The notes under the pieces: model-generated | What the model was told of the DNA's origin: nothing | The model's database searches: none | What the model saw: only the letters and a program-made list of their open reading frames with translations | Part shown: positions 12,324 through 23,634 of the stretch, in pieces | Layout of the letters: each line of letters begins with the position of its first letter | Position numbering within the stretch: the first letter of the stretch is position 1 | Program-made: the position numbers and the translations under genes | From: Tricholomella constricta | Lineage: Eukaryota; Basidiomycota; Agaricomycetes; Agaricales; Lyophyllaceae | NCBI GenBank assembly: GCA_013368375.1 | Contig: JAACJP010000027.1 | Span: 372,001-436,000, forward strand | Direction: 5' to 3' | DNA: 64,000 nt

Positions 12324-13585
12324 ACGCAATGGGATGAAAATATCGGGCGGGATGGTGTGCCGCGTTGTATATATACGAATACGAATAGTTGTAGTCCTTG
12401 TTACTTCCTTACTTACTTACTTGTTGTATCGATGGCCTTTTTTTGGGTTTTCTAGGATCTACGCTTTGGGAAATTCGACGGCTAATTTGGCATCAACGCA
12501 AATGGACGTACTTCCTTTCACCGGATTTGAGAGGGCAGACTCAACTTGTCGTGCTCATCCTTGAGCTCACTGCGCAGAGTAAGCAATCACATTGCGCGAC
12601 CACGTCTATACTACTGTCGCTATCCAAAATTCCATCGACGTTCGGCTTTGCAAATAACAGAATTCTCAGACAAGCGTTCCAAGTCCCTCGATGTCGCGCG
12701 AAATCTAACAACGAGAGGACCTCCCATGGATTTAAAATCGCGCTGAATCCTGATACAATGTACATTGTCATGCACACTGCCAGCAGCCTGCGACCGCAAG
12801 AGGAACCGGAGACCCGTATGGCGTCGAGTCGCGACTACTGCCAGTGCCAGATAGGCGGGTATTGACTAAGTATGCTATATATGTATTTGCAAGTACGGTC
12901 TGGTTATATACTTGTAAATGCGTTAGACGCCGCGGCGCGACGATTGCAAACTTGAAGAGGGTGTTTTAGTATCGGTGAGAGCTTTTATTTCAAGTTGTCC
13001 CTTTCATTCGACTCAGACTCGGAGTCGGAGTGTGGGTTTAGTAAGTTAGTATATATGGGTTAGTTATAGTTACCGACGTTTGGCATCGAAGTCGTATGAG
13101 TGATTTTGATAAGTTAGTTGGTAAGGAGACAATGGAACGGAACGAGTCCAACGACGTCGACTCGATCCGACCCGCGGTGATACGTAAGTAGTTGTTCAAA
13201 CGTTCACGTTCACACCACCACCACTGTTCGAGCTGAAGAAGAATTCAGAGATTCAGAACATTCAGACATAGGACTGGCGCGGTCTAGATTCTAGATTCTA
13301 GATCTACGGGACTCAGGTTTTTCGACAAAGTGCCAGTGCCGTGGGGGGCAAGGAAACACCCAATGCACCGGACGTCGACTTGGGTCCATTCGAATCTAGG
13401 AGAGTCACCCTCTAGAATTCAACTAGAGTCAGAACAAAGGATTTGCATGACAAGAAGAGCCGACGACGCGGGTTGATTTTCTAAGAGGGTCCATTCAGCG
13501 CCCACAGGAGGCCAGAGCGCACAGCACAGCAAAGACGCAGCCATAGTATCCATGGCGGAAGAGGAGCGAAACAAAGAAAATTCTA
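12324..13585. other. Intergenic, contains a secreted-repeat-protein relic
   Basis: Apart from the relic at 12476-12720 (own entry) no gene is supported. There is a short ACTT repeat near 12405-12422 and a CTAGATT triplication near 13283-13300. Reading frames here are short and have no recognisable product. Confidence 0.4.
12476..12720 (-). pseudogene. Relic of the 3' end of a P1-type secreted repeat gene
   Basis: Patches of this stretch match, in order and orientation, the 3' flank of P1 at 19215-19560. Shared strings include GTCGTGCTCATCC, ATCACATT.CGC and GCTATCCA.ATTCCATCGACGTT (dots mark differing bases). Next to them, the minus strand reads SRDIEGLGTLV-stop, comparable to P1's terminal VREFDIDGLD-stop. 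The upstream repeat region is absent, so only the last codons and 3' UTR of a former copy appear to remain. The similarity was found by eye and is patchy. Confidence 0.5.
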
Positions 13586-15592
13586 TTAAGCAATTTTAAC
13601 AGTCTACGCACGCATACACGTCAATCCCAAGTATACGATGTGAGGAGAGAGGATGGTTGAGCGTACCTTGGCGTACAACGAATCCACGACGTTGCCTACT
13701 TGCTCGAGCGTCTCGATCGCTGCTCCGTATGTGTTCTGAGAGGAGAAAAGAGAAGAGAGGAGGCGTGGTCAACAAGGGGAGGAAAGGCGGGGAGGGGAGG
13801 GGAGGGGAGAGGGAGAAGGAGGAGGCGAGCGACTCACATCCACCTCTGGTTCGTCAAACACAAGAAGACATCCACGTCCTTGATCGAGTACGCCGTGGAC
13901 TATTTTGTCGAGGATCATTTGGGACAGTCTATGTTTGTGTTGCGGGTTTGATCAGCCCAGAGAAAGAAAGAAGTGACAAAAAAAAAGAAAATACAAAAGA
14001 GAAAGGAAGAAAGGGTAATTTTTTCACAAACAAGATGCCGTCAGAAAGAAAAAGAGAGAGAGAGAAGGGGGAAGGAAGCCCGATGTGAATAACGAATATC
14101 AATGCGGGGTTTCCCCGGTATCATCCCCCCGCGGAAAGTACGAAGCGAAAACAGACACGATGACGAGGACACTCACTTTGCCTCAACAGCCTGCCTCTCC
14201 TGCCCGACTGCGTTCGCCACATACTCAATCTCAACCACACTATACGGTTCCACTATCCTCAACAAATTCTGTTCCAGAAGCGTATCGTACAGCGCTGCCA
14301 GGTGAGATCGGATCGTCGGGTCCGATGACAGTTCTACGTATCAGGCGGAAGTTCAGAAGGGTAAGGACGGAGAGACGAGGAATGATGCACACCATCCCTA
14401 TAATCCCTCAAGGCCTTTTCGAAATCTGCCAGGTTCCTCTCTTGGTGAGCCCGCGCGATGGCTCTCATGCTCTCCACATCCCTCATTTGAGCGTACTTCA
14501 ACGCTAGTTTGATCGAAAGCAGCGAAGTCACATCTTCCGGCTACCATACATCCGATCCCAATCAACTCCTCCGATATATCTTTAAATGGAAGGAAACACG
14601 CACCAAATTCAACATGACCTTACACAACAGCATATACTTCAACGCTCCCAATGCCCCGCCCGTCCCAGAACCTTGCTCGGCTTCCTCATGGCTACTGAGA
14701 TTCTCGAACGTCTCGAAGAAATACGAATATGCCGTCGTGTAATCCTTGTCCTCGGCATGTAGAATCCCAGACTGGAGGTCCAGGGCGGCTTGGAGGTGAG
14801 GTGGGCAGTAGATGGAGTTTGCAGCTGTCCGGGCGGAGGTTAATGATGCCTGTGGGTGGTTATGGTTAGTAGGGTGTCATTGGCTGAGGAAAGGAACAGA
14901 ACGGAACGGAACCTTGGCTTTTGCGAGGTTGCCGATTCCGCGGTGCACTCGACTTTCGAGAAGGTGGACCTCGGTGAGGATCATCTTGTCGTCTAGGCGT
15001 TTGAGCTCGGTCAGTAGGGTGTCGATGGATGCGAGCGCGGCTTTGTATTGCCGGGTGTCCAAATGTCTGTTTTGGAGGGTTCATAATCAAAGGTCGTTTT
15101 GTCGAATGAAGGTTTCGAGAAAGACTCACAGCCCGACGAGGCGTGTTTCCAGACTGTGTTTGAGGAAGATGCGCTTTTCGCGTTTCGCCCATTGGATGTT
15201 GTCTTGGAGGACTGTGATCTGCGTTTGCTGGCTGTTTGGGATGGGAATGAAGAAATCAAGCAGGGTTCGAACTGATTGTAAGAAATTAGTTAGAGAGAGA
15301 AAGTGAAAGGCAATAGTAAAGATTCCATACTGAGCTTTGCAGTCTTTGCTTTCGCCGTGGAAGACATGAATGCCCTGGAGAGCGTAATGACCTCTGCTAC
15401 CCCCGCTGCATTCTTCTGATCACGATACAGCTCTCCGAGGTTGATCAACGCCGCTTCCTGCGCTCTGAGGTCCTCCGGCTCCGTCGATTCTGCAGCAGAG
15501 TCTGAGAGGATCTGCTTGTAGAGTTGTTCGGCATGCTGTGGGTTTGATTTCGATGCTGCCTGGGCTTGTTCGAGGAGATCTTTGGACGGCAT
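13586..15592 (-). CDS. RPN6: 26S proteasome lid subunit Rpn6 (PSMD11)
   Basis: Nine exons: 15592-15331, 15271-15130, 15066-14913, 14849-14604, 14540-14393, 14333-14177, 13928-13838, 13735-13667 and an 18-nt last exon 13603-13586, giving 428 residues, the usual Rpn6 size. Marks are the solenoid ([36 protein letters not shown]), [13 protein letters not shown], then the PCI domain ([52 protein letters not shown]) and the C-terminal helix [15 protein letters not shown]. Rpn6 clamps the 19S lid to the 20S core. The start MPSKDLLEQ was preferred over an in-frame upstream ATG because that extension looks non-coding. It is head-to-head with RPN7, with only 98 bp between the ATGs. Confidence 0.96.
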
Positions 15593-15690
15593 GGTGCAAA
15601 GGAAGGGGGGAGACGCGTGGCTGCAAGTGGCTGTGCAAAGTAGCAGTGGTAGACGTGACGCGTCTCCTCCGATTAGTATTACCACCAACC
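15593..15690. promoter_or_regulatory. 98-bp bidirectional promoter of RPN6 and RPN7 with a 10-bp inverted repeat
   Basis: GGAGACGCGT at 15609-15618 is exactly inverted as ACGCGTCTCC at 15658-15667, with 39 nt between. Each arm contains ACGCGT, the core of the MluI cell-cycle box bound by MBF in yeasts. No exact copy of the yeast Rpn4 site GGTGGCAAA is present. Both transcripts must start within this short gap. Confidence 0.7.
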
Positions 15691-17291
15691 ATGGCAGACG
15701 AGATCGTTCTCCCCATTCCCAACCTTACTCTTCCACAGGACTTTTTCACACTCTCATCCCCATCTCTTTCCCATCTCCACGAAAATGCACGGACACATCT
15801 CGTCAAAGCAATCCAAGAAGACCGTATGTCGAAAAATTCATCCACAAAGCACACCTTGACCTCAAATAAATTCTCTCCATAGAAATGGCACCATATTACC
15901 GTCTAGTCACTTCTACTTCTGCTCTCACATGCGATGAAAAACTGCTGGAGGAGATGGAATCGGCCAACTCCAAGGAACTAGCCAAACTCGACGAACGGCT
16001 GGCCGAAGCTGAGAAGACCGAAGGGGAGAGTGAGATTAGCGACGCTCTTAAAGCCAAAGCAAATTATCTCACTAGGATCGGAGACAAGGTGCGTGTTCAC
16101 CCACCACCACTATTACATTGCGGCTAATGTATACCGAAACGATAGGAAAAGTCCTTAGAAGCGCAACTCCTCGCATTGGAGAAAACACCAGGGCTGGGTT
16201 CACGGATCGACATAGTCCTCACTCTGGTCAGGATCGGCTTCTTCTTTGGCGATACACAGCTCATCACCGAACATCTCGCCAAAGCGGAAAAGTATGTCTT
16301 CCCTTCACCTCACTATGTAACTACAACCCGTTGACCCTCTTGTTCTTGTCAGGCTGATAGAAGAAGGAGGCGACTGGGACAGACGGAACCGCCTCAAAGT
16401 CTATCGCGGCCTCTACCTCGTCTCAATACGCCAATTCCTCCCTGCATCAACGCTGTTCATAGACGCGCTAAGCACGTTCACGGCCACTGAACTGCTTAGT
16501 TATAATGATTTCGTTGCCTTGACCGTTATCAGCGGGGCTCTGGGTTTGGGGAGGGTTGATCTTAAGAAGAAGGTGCGTTTCAAGTGCGAATTCATTCCCC
16601 TTGGTTGTGATTAACGGTTTGTTATGTTAGATCATTGGCGCACCGGAAGTGAACCAGGTCTTACCTGAAATACCAATACTAGGAGACCTAGTGAAGAACC
16701 TATACGACTGCCACTACGACAAATTCTTCGTCGCACTGGGTATGTTATACATATCTCCCTTATTCCCATCTTTGAACAAAGGTTAACCCTGATCCACGAT
16801 ACAGCGACGCTAGAACAAACCCTTCTTCTCCCTTCCCGACTCCTCTCCCCACACGCTCGGTGCGTTGCCTCGAGAATTCCACTTGCTATATTGGATCCCT
16901 AACCCATCGACAGCTACTATGTCCGCGAAATGCGTATCCTGGCCTACAGCCAACTCCTCGAGAGCTACCGAAGCCTCACCCTCGAGAGCCTGAGCGGGGC
17001 GTTCGGAGGAGTCGGGGTCGAGTTCATGGACAGGTAAGTAAACAAAACAATTCCTTCAAACACCTTCATCTCCCTTTTATTTTATTTTATTCTTTTTCCT
17101 GACGCACGAACTACGACAGCGAACTCTCCCGCTTCATCGCCTCCTCGCGGCTGCATGCCTCCATCGACAAAGTGAACGGGATCGTCTCAACCACGCGGCC
17201 CTCGATGAAGAATGCGCAGTATGAGCAGGTGGTGAGGAAGGGGGATGTGTTGTTGGGGAAGGTGCAGAGGTTGAGTAAGGTTTTGTATTAG
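15691..17291 (+). CDS. RPN7: 26S proteasome lid subunit Rpn7 (PSMD6)
   Basis: Eight exons: 15691-15823, 15883-16088, 16146-16291, 16353-16572, 16631-16739, 16805-16859, 16914-17033 and 17120-17291, giving 386 residues, normal for the family. Conserved segments include [53 protein letters not shown] and the PCI portion [20 protein letters not shown] with [20 protein letters not shown]. The protein ends in the helix [20 protein letters not shown]. Rpn7 is a PCI subunit of the 19S regulatory lid, next to Rpn6 and Rpn3 in the assembled horseshoe. Sharing a promoter with RPN6 would favour equal production of two lid partners. Confidence 0.96.
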
Positions 17292-17480
17292 GCCTTCTTT
17301 GTGTAGCTGTGTACATGGGAGGGAGGAGAAGGAGATTAATGCGATGTAAGTAGATGGATGCGGATGCTCTACGACATCCTGTGTGCTGAGTCTGAGATCT
17401 GAATCATCAGCGGTAAAGTCTTGGTCTCCCCGGACACTTAACCATTACCTTGCCAGACTCTCGCCGTTCACAGAATTTGA

Positions 17481-18780
17481 ATGATGGAGAAGAGAAATGG
17501 TTTGAAAGTCGAAATTTCGCGCGGTTTGAAGCCGGGACCAGCGCCTCAAAGCGCAAGCACGGCGACCGAAAACGTGTACATCCGAGTGCGTCAGAGCCTC
17601 GTTGTCTCGGACCCCACCATCGCGAATCCTACCACCGTTAACCCGCCTCCTTCCATCCCACAATCTTCAGGTCATTTATACTTGATCAAGGGCTCTATTG
17701 ACGATATCAGGCGATTCGCTGGTGCGACGGTGGATTGGATCATCAAGGTCGCTCATCTCATCTGCGACCCTTCCGGCGCAGGTCAAGTTTATACCCATAG
17801 AACGGGCACGCCGCTATATTGGTATGACAGAGACAGAGATGCCAGTGGTTGGGTGCAAGTCAACCTGGGTGATCCACTTGTCCCGGGGATCTATGAATTC
17901 GTGACGACCGGCGGGCCCATAACGCTATCTAAAATCAGTGAACGCCAGTCTCGTTCAGAGACCTCCGTGGGCTCTGACGAATTCAGCTCAGCAAGTTTCC
18001 ACCGAGATCTCGAATTACGTGATGGCAAAGCATGTGTGGTGAACGGCGCTGATCGTGCGCTTATACCATCCCACCTTGTCCCGAAACGCATAGGCACAGA
18101 TGGTGCGAAAGATGTGGTGACGCGATTTGTAGGAGCGGGGGCGGCTCTTGACATTCACAGATTCCACCCAGATATCGGGGTTCTTCTCTTCTGCCCTTTA
18201 GAATATCTGGTGGATAATTACATGCTGGGTTTTTATCATGTTGCGGTGAGTAGTAGCCCCGGAATCTGACATCCTATGTATATCATCTAACACAGCCGCT
18301 CTAAAGGGTCAGATATACACGCTTCATAATTTTGATCCCGATGATCCCGACGTTCCTTTCACCGGCACGACGTTCACCGATGTCACTGACCTGCCTCCCC
18401 TTCACATGTATTCGGTGACGCTTTCTGTACACGACGCAAGGTACCGTTTACCTCCGAAGGGTGTATTCGATTGGCACTATCTGCAGTGCGTCTTGCGTAG
18501 GTTCGCCACGGACCAGTACAAGAACCTCCCCAACAATTCCTTCTTTGTCTATCCCTTCGAAAAACTCTCGGAAAACGGATTCGAAGACAATGCCAATGAT
18601 GACGATGACGATGAGCCTCCGTATTACTCCTACTGCGTCCACCGAGTCATGGCAGAGCATTGGGAAAAACGTAGGGAGCAAGAACAGTTCAAGGAGATAG
18701 AAAAGTGGTCTTCTGAGATCACATCCCCCGGTGTTGAACGAGGGTGTTTAGCCTCAGTCAGAAATTGTCTTATTTGTTAA
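17481..18780 (+). CDS. HNH_2-type nuclease-like protein of the Agaricomycete family
   Basis: Two exons, 17481-18245 and 18307-18780, giving 412 residues. A variable N-terminus with a VYIRVRQ strand and the segment WIIKVAHLICD precedes an HNH_2-like core: LRDGKACVVNGADRALI, PSHLVPKRIG, HRFHPDIGVLLFCPLEY and VDNYMLGFYHV. The next part (GVFDWHYLQCVLRRFATDQY) and a short acidic run before PPYYSYCVHRV are as in many mushroom genome paralogues. The family's biological role is unknown to me. The position where other HNH proteins often place a His after the GV.L segment is CPLEYL here, so nuclease activity should not be assumed. It is downstream of RPN7 on the same strand. Confidence 0.75.
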
Positions 18781-19521
18781 ACATTATGTAGTTTTTTCTG
18801 TTTCTCGCTCGAAACCTATGTAAACCGTCGCTGATCATCGATGATGATTGGGATTCCAAATCCACAATAATTGACTGCTCGTCACTGCCCCTCATCCTGA
18901 TCATGACAGTCTGCCTTTGATTCCCTCTCCCTCGCGCTCACCGAATCGAACAGACAAACTACTTAAGAGAGAGTTAATTACACCTCAGCGAGGGTCTCCG
19001 AGCCACTGAGTGTTATCTAGATCTAGAGTCGTTTCCCGAGGAGCCGCGGAGGCCACCGACACTCGGCGAGTACTTTGTGTGCTTCTTCTCGCTGGCGTTC
19101 TTCCACATGCAACGCAACATAATTCCATGCCTGGGAAGGGCTTTCACTTGCCCGACAGTGAAGTTATCAGCTGTATTGTCTTTTGATTCTTTCCCTTTTT
19201 AGGTGATCGAGCTTCAGAACGGCTAATTTACATTCACATCGGCACATATTTCCTGTTGGCGTATACTACATAGCGTAATGAATGGGAGACGGAAAATTCA
19301 AAGTCGTGCTCATCCCTTGAGATCAGAGTTGCTCGCTGCACAGCAGACCACAAGCGATCACATTACGCCACCACCTCCACCGGTATGCACCTGACTACTT
19401 AAAAACACCACAAACTATGTGAGCTCCGCTATCCAGATTCCATCGACGTTTCGTTTGGGCTTCACAGAAGAGGATGTCAAAGAAAAACAGCACACGGGCG
19501 AGGAATGGGACTCACGACCGA
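18781..19521. other. Intergenic between convergent genes; P1 3' flank
   Basis: The HNH gene and P1 converge here. The part from about 19215 resembles 12476-12720, so it is probably P1 3' UTR. Nothing else is evident. Confidence 0.4.
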
Positions 19522-21486
19522 TCAGTCAAGTCCGTCAATGTCGAATTCGCGTACATCGAGGTCCTCGATAAAGTCGCGTCTGTACCCCGGGACGTTCAGG
19601 TGGTGGACAGTGTCAACGCCATACATAACTTTACTGGCCCTTTTTTTGAAGACATCATCTCCAACTCCGCTCCTGGTCATGTCGCGCGCGACCAGCTCCT
19701 CAAATTCGCGGGCGGAAAGGTCCTCGCGTACATCGAGGTCCTCGATAAAGTCGCGTGTGAACTTGGGTACCACTTTGTGGTGCCGGCCGCTAGTGTTGAC
19801 GTCAAATATAGTGAACGCATCTCTTTTTAAGGCATCAGATATGTGCTCGTGCATGTCGCGCGCCGCCTCTGGCGCCAATAGGCGGGCAGAAAGGTCCTCG
19901 TCGAAATCCCGGCCCTCATTGATCATATGCTCGCGCTTGTAAACCGCTTTGGGGTCCCCGCTGGCATAACGCGTGGTGCTGCTCGTGTCGACGACGCTAG
20001 GAACAGGAACTGCAGCCGGACTGGTAGTGTCGGTGTGCTTTTTGCCTCGGAGTGCATTCCATGCGGTTTTAAACCTTCCACGCTCGACAAGCCCTTCCGC
20101 GAGTTCGCGGGCGAGAAGTTCTACATCCGAATCGGGGTCGCGGCTGGAGAGGAGGTGTTGATCGTCGAATTGGCGGATGAAAAGGTCTTCGTATAGATCC
20201 CGACGGTCTTCGATGAGATCGCGTTTGTGGACAGTACTAGTGTTGGGGTCCCCGCTGCCGAAAGGCACCATTCCATGGGTGGTGTCGATGACGCTAGGGG
20301 CAACCGTGACAGCCGGACTCGGAGTCGGAGCCTCGGTGTGCGTTTTGCCTCGGAGTGCATTCCACGCACTCGTAAGCCTTCCACGCGCGACCAGCTCCTC
20401 CGCTAGTTCGCGAGCGAAAAGTTCTGCATCCGAGTCCGAGTCGAAGTCGCGGCTGGAGAGGAGATGGTCATGACCGTCGAACTCGCGGCCCTCGACGAGC
20501 CGATCGTCGGATTGGCGGATGAACAAGTCCTCGTGGAGACCCCGGCCCTCGATGAGGTCGCGTTGGTGGACAGTGTTGGGGTCCCCGCTGGCGTATGGCG
20601 TCGTGCTGCTGGTGTCAACGACGCCCAGAACTGCACCCGGACTTGGGGCATGGGCAGTGTGTTTGCCCCAAAGTGCATTCCATGCATTCTTAAGCCTTCC
20701 ACGCGCGACCACTGGCTCCTCTGCCACTTCGCGAGCGAAAACTTCCTCGTCAAAGTCAAAGTCCCGGCTGGAGAGCAGATGTTCGACGTCACGGAGGGAG
20801 AGAGAGTCGTCCTCGTACATCGCGCGTGCAGCCAGGGCGTTGTCGGCTGTGTCATTCACGGAATGGGGGGGTGTCGAAGGCATATCGGATGGATGCTTCC
20901 TTGCCCTCCACTTATCCTTCTTCTGGTCATTCGTCGAGGGCTGCTGAGTCCTTCCCCTGGACTTATCAACGAGCGTCGACGGGGAAGAGTGGGAAGGTGC
21001 ACCACTATCACCCGCAGCTGCAGTTGCAGCATCATGATGCCGCATAGTGAGGGCCGAGTCGGACGGCGTTGTAGCAAGGTTCACCACCGTCCCGAGGTCA
21101 TTTGCCAATGCTACGCGGCCTCCGGCCGCCTCTGAAGCAGCCGCGCCAGCGCCTTTCAAATTCGAGCCCAGACTGGAGAGTCGGTGCTTCGCAGAGGCGC
21201 GGTGGCGCCCTCTGGCGCGCCGTTGGAGCCTTTGAACCTGATTGTCGCCGGTTTCGGTTTCGGTTTCGGTGGAGAGAGGGTAGGACTGCCCGTTGACGCC
21301 CTTGGCGTAGGAAGCTAAGGTACGGAGAGATTCTGCGGTCCCTTTTCCGATCCGCTGGGCCTTTGTCCGACGGTTTGCAGGGGTGGTGGAGCCGTTGGCG
21401 CTGAGGGCGGTGTGGCCTGTGGGGATGGCAGATGCCAGCGCGGCACCTCCGATGCAAGCGATGAGCGCAGCTTGAGAGTATTTCAT
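19522..21486 (-). CDS. P1: secreted tandem-repeat protein of unknown function
   Basis: One uninterrupted 654-codon frame, unusual here, where most genes have introns. Residues 1-20 are a signal peptide (MKYSQAALIACIGGAALASA). Residues 35-235 are basic and low-complexity. Three units of about 100 residues follow, at about 236-340, 341-443 and 444-550. Each opens HLLSSRD with acidic residues, then a basic amphipathic stretch such as GRLTSAWNALRGKTHTE, then a Pro/Thr/Ser linker and a YASGDP-like motif. Dibasic pairs (HKRD, YKRE, LKRD, FKKR, YRRD) could be cut by Kex2. RDFIEDLDVRE occurs twice near the end, and the last residues are FDIDGLD. Architecture and signal peptide match P2 at 37759-39483. 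No database family is recognised. Confidence 0.85.
   Translation of the reverse strand: MKYSQAALIACIGGAALASAIPTGHTALSANGSTTPANRRTKAQRIGKGTAESLRTLASYAKGVNGQSYPLSTETETETGDNQVQRLQRRARGRHRASAKHRLSSLGSNLKGAGAAASEAAGGRVALANDLGTVVNLATTPSDSALTMRHHDAATAAAGDSGAPSHSSPSTLVDKSRGRTQQPSTNDQKKDKWRARKHPSDMPSTPPHSVNDTADNALAARAMYEDDSLSLRDVEHLLSSRDFDFDEEVFAREVAEEPVVARGRLKNAWNALWGKHTAHAPSPGAVLGVVDTSSTTPYASGDPNTVHQRDLIEGRGLHEDLFIRQSDDRLVEGREFDGHDHLLSSRDFDSDSDAELFARELAEELVARGRLTSAWNALRGKTHTEAPTPSPAVTVAPSVIDTTHGMVPFGSGDPNTSTVHKRDLIEDRRDLYEDLFIRQFDDQHLLSSRDPDSDVELLARELAEGLVERGRFKTAWNALRGKKHTDTTSPAAVPVPSVVDTSSTTRYASGDPKAVYKREHMINEGRDFDEDLSARLLAPEAARDMHEHISDALKRDAFTIFDVNTSGRHHKVVPKFTRDFIEDLDVREDLSAREFEELVARDMTRSGVGDDVFKKRASKVMYGVDTVHHLNVPGYRRDFIEDLDVREFDIDGLD
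19840..20781 (-). repeat. Three tandem units inside P1
   Basis: Units lie at about 20467-20781, 20158-20466 and 19840-20157, roughly 309-318 bp each. The protein anchors are HLLSSRDFDFDEE, HLLSSRDFDSDSD and HLLSSRDPDSD. The units have diverged at both DNA and protein level, so the duplications are not very recent. Confidence 0.8.
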
Positions 21487-22535
21487 GACGATGAATGGAA
21501 TGTAAGGTTGGGAAAGTGGAAGTCGTAAGTGATTAGAGCGTCAGACCAGCTGAAGAGTGTGTAGTATAGTTTGAAAGCTCAGAACCCGCTGAGGTTTGGA
21601 GAAACAAGACAGCCCACTCAGGCTAGCTTTATGTATGCGATTGGCAGGAGTTCCATGTGTGTCCATTTCTGATGATCTCAGCCTGCCATCCTTGACCGTA
21701 ACCGATGATTCCTGGACCAATCGATTCGGCTGGTCAAATCAGCAAAACACACACTGTTCGTTTCGAAGCATGAAGGATCTCGGATGAGGGCGTTCGTTGA
21801 TACTCGCTCACTTTCGTGCTTGCCGCTTCGGCAGTACTGTCCGGCGAACATATCGTAAGCTGTCGGGTTTCAACCGAAGTCTTGTATGTGTGCGTTCATC
21901 TGATGATAGTTCTGTGCATGAATGTTGGAAGAGCGACACAGCCAGTTTCTATGACATACCCATCGATCGAACACTCGAAGACGCGGTGACAGCACTCTTG
22001 GGAACTTGGGTACTGCCTTTATCACACATCAGAAAAAGTTGGCCTCCTCACGAGAGCAGACTTTGAAGGGTTTGAAATAGAAGATCATCGATACATCATG
22101 GGAAAAAAAAACATTGGTAGACGTTACCCTTATATAAAAGATCGCCCACTGTACTGAGGTCGGCTACCGGAGACTAGACGTTACCAAAGGAGATGAAAAG
22201 ACCCTTTCTAATTCGGTTTTCGCGTCTTCTATGTTCAACTTGCCGCGCTTCATTAGTGGATTCCTTGTTTCGCAAATACAAAAGAAAAGTTCTCATACAC
22301 AGATTATTTCACACCATATACTAGATAGAACATATCAAAATCTCCAGGTTTCCAACCCAACGAGGGTGAAGTGATTTTAAGAGCGGAAAGCGAACAAGGA
22401 TAGATGACCGAGTCGCACTTCCCTCATCCGTTGACATTTTTCCGAATCGTGAATGGCCTATTGCTCCTATCAGATATATACACCATGGACATCAAAGATT
22501 CCGAAGTGGCTTACCATCCTCGTCGATGATCATGT
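21487..22535. other. P1 promoter region and intergenic sequence
   Basis: It contains the 14-bp element shared with P2 (21541-21554) and a weak TATA-like CATAAAG on the minus strand near 21627-21633. Farther out there are short frames but no supported gene. Confidence 0.45.
21541..21554 (-). promoter_or_regulatory. 14-bp element shared with the P2 promoter
   Basis: On the minus strand this reads TTCAGCTGGTCTGA and ends 55 bp before the P1 ATG. The identical 14-mer is at 37692-37705, 54 bp before the P2 ATG. Same sequence, orientation and distance suggest a retained core promoter or 5' UTR element. Confidence 0.6.
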
Positions 22536-22889
22536 TCACTTCTTTGATTTCAATGGCGGAGTGGGCAAGGGGCCACCGAAACCATAGGTCGACACCAGCG
22601 TTCCAAACGCAGCCTCAAAGTTCTTTTGTTTTGGTTGCTGTGTCGAACAAGATGCGATGGGATCACTGCGATGCGAGGAGGGCGGGTCGCTTTGAGATGG
22701 TTTTTTTAATGATGATGATGAGGAGGAGGAAGAAGATGGCTGAGGCTGTGGTGGCAGCACTGTGGGCACACCAGCACCAGAAATTCCGTACGACGAAGAG
22801 AGGGCGCCGAATGCAGCCTCGTAATTTTTTTCTGGTGCCTTTTGGGGGACGAGGGTCGCAGAGGATGAGTTGGCGGATTTAGAGAACAT
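22536..22889 (-). CDS. Small protein with two KN(Y/F)EAAFG modules
   Basis: A 117-codon frame. Two copies of one motif, KNYEAAFGALSSSYGIS (about residues 21-37) and KNFEAAFGTLVSTYGFG (about 88-104), are joined by a Pro and Ser-rich linker with a nine-serine run. The duplicated motif argues that the frame is real. I believe similar AAFG..S.YG motifs occur in small conserved fungal proteins, but I know no function. No signal peptide or membrane segment is visible. An extra 5' or 3' exon cannot be excluded, because a GT-like donor follows the apparent stop region at about 22514. Confidence 0.6.
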   Translation of the reverse strand: MFSKSANSSSATLVPQKAPEKNYEAAFGALSSSYGISGAGVPTVLPPQPQPSSSSSSSSSLKKPSQSDPPSSHRSDPIASCSTQQPKQKNFEAAFGTLVSTYGFGGPLPTPPLKSKK

Positions 22890-23634
22890 GATAGAGGGCG
22901 CTGCAGCTGGTAAGAGCGAAGGCAGTATACGTAGGCAAAGAATTCAAGTTATAATAGTTAGTACCGAATACCGCAGCAACTGTGACCACTTTATATGTTT
23001 CTGCATTGCGGAACCGCAGTCCAAGTCCAAAAACCGGTGAAAGGCGCAGGTGAAACAGACATGAACAGACGCTGCGAGTCATTACATCGAGTCATCAGAA
23101 TCTCCGTCGAAAGCGTGAATACGAGAGCATTAGAATAGGACTGCGGCAGAAAATCCTGTGAGTCACACAGCAGGACGCCGCCATCGACGTCACAGTTGAA
23201 CGACGTGAGATTTTTATCAGGGAATCAAATGCCCAGCTGCACAGATATAACGGGCGCACATCGAGCAACAAAAGATCAGCAGATAGGTGTGGTTGAAACT
23301 TGATATAAGTGTCGATGATAGAAAGTTGTTTTGACAGGCCAACTTCGCCAAATAACCGGCAATTACTGCGCTCTTGGCATCCGCAAGCTCTTGGCTTCCC
23401 TTGACCGCACATATCAAGTCCCCGAATGAGAACCACGCAGGACGGACGCAGAATGGGCCCGAGACTCGCCTTCACACATGTTCACACCTCTACATATGCA
23501 CCTACCCGTATGATAGATCGATCTTGATCGGCACAGCCCCACTTGAATATCCAGTATTAGATAGATTATTGCAGTGGAAGGGAAGCATCTATGGAGAACG
23601 TCGGGTTACATTTGTTATCCTTTTACGCGCGCTT
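22890..23634. other. Intergenic between small repeat protein and QCR2
   Basis: It holds the small gene's promoter and the QCR2 3' UTR. No other gene is supported. Confidence 0.4.
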
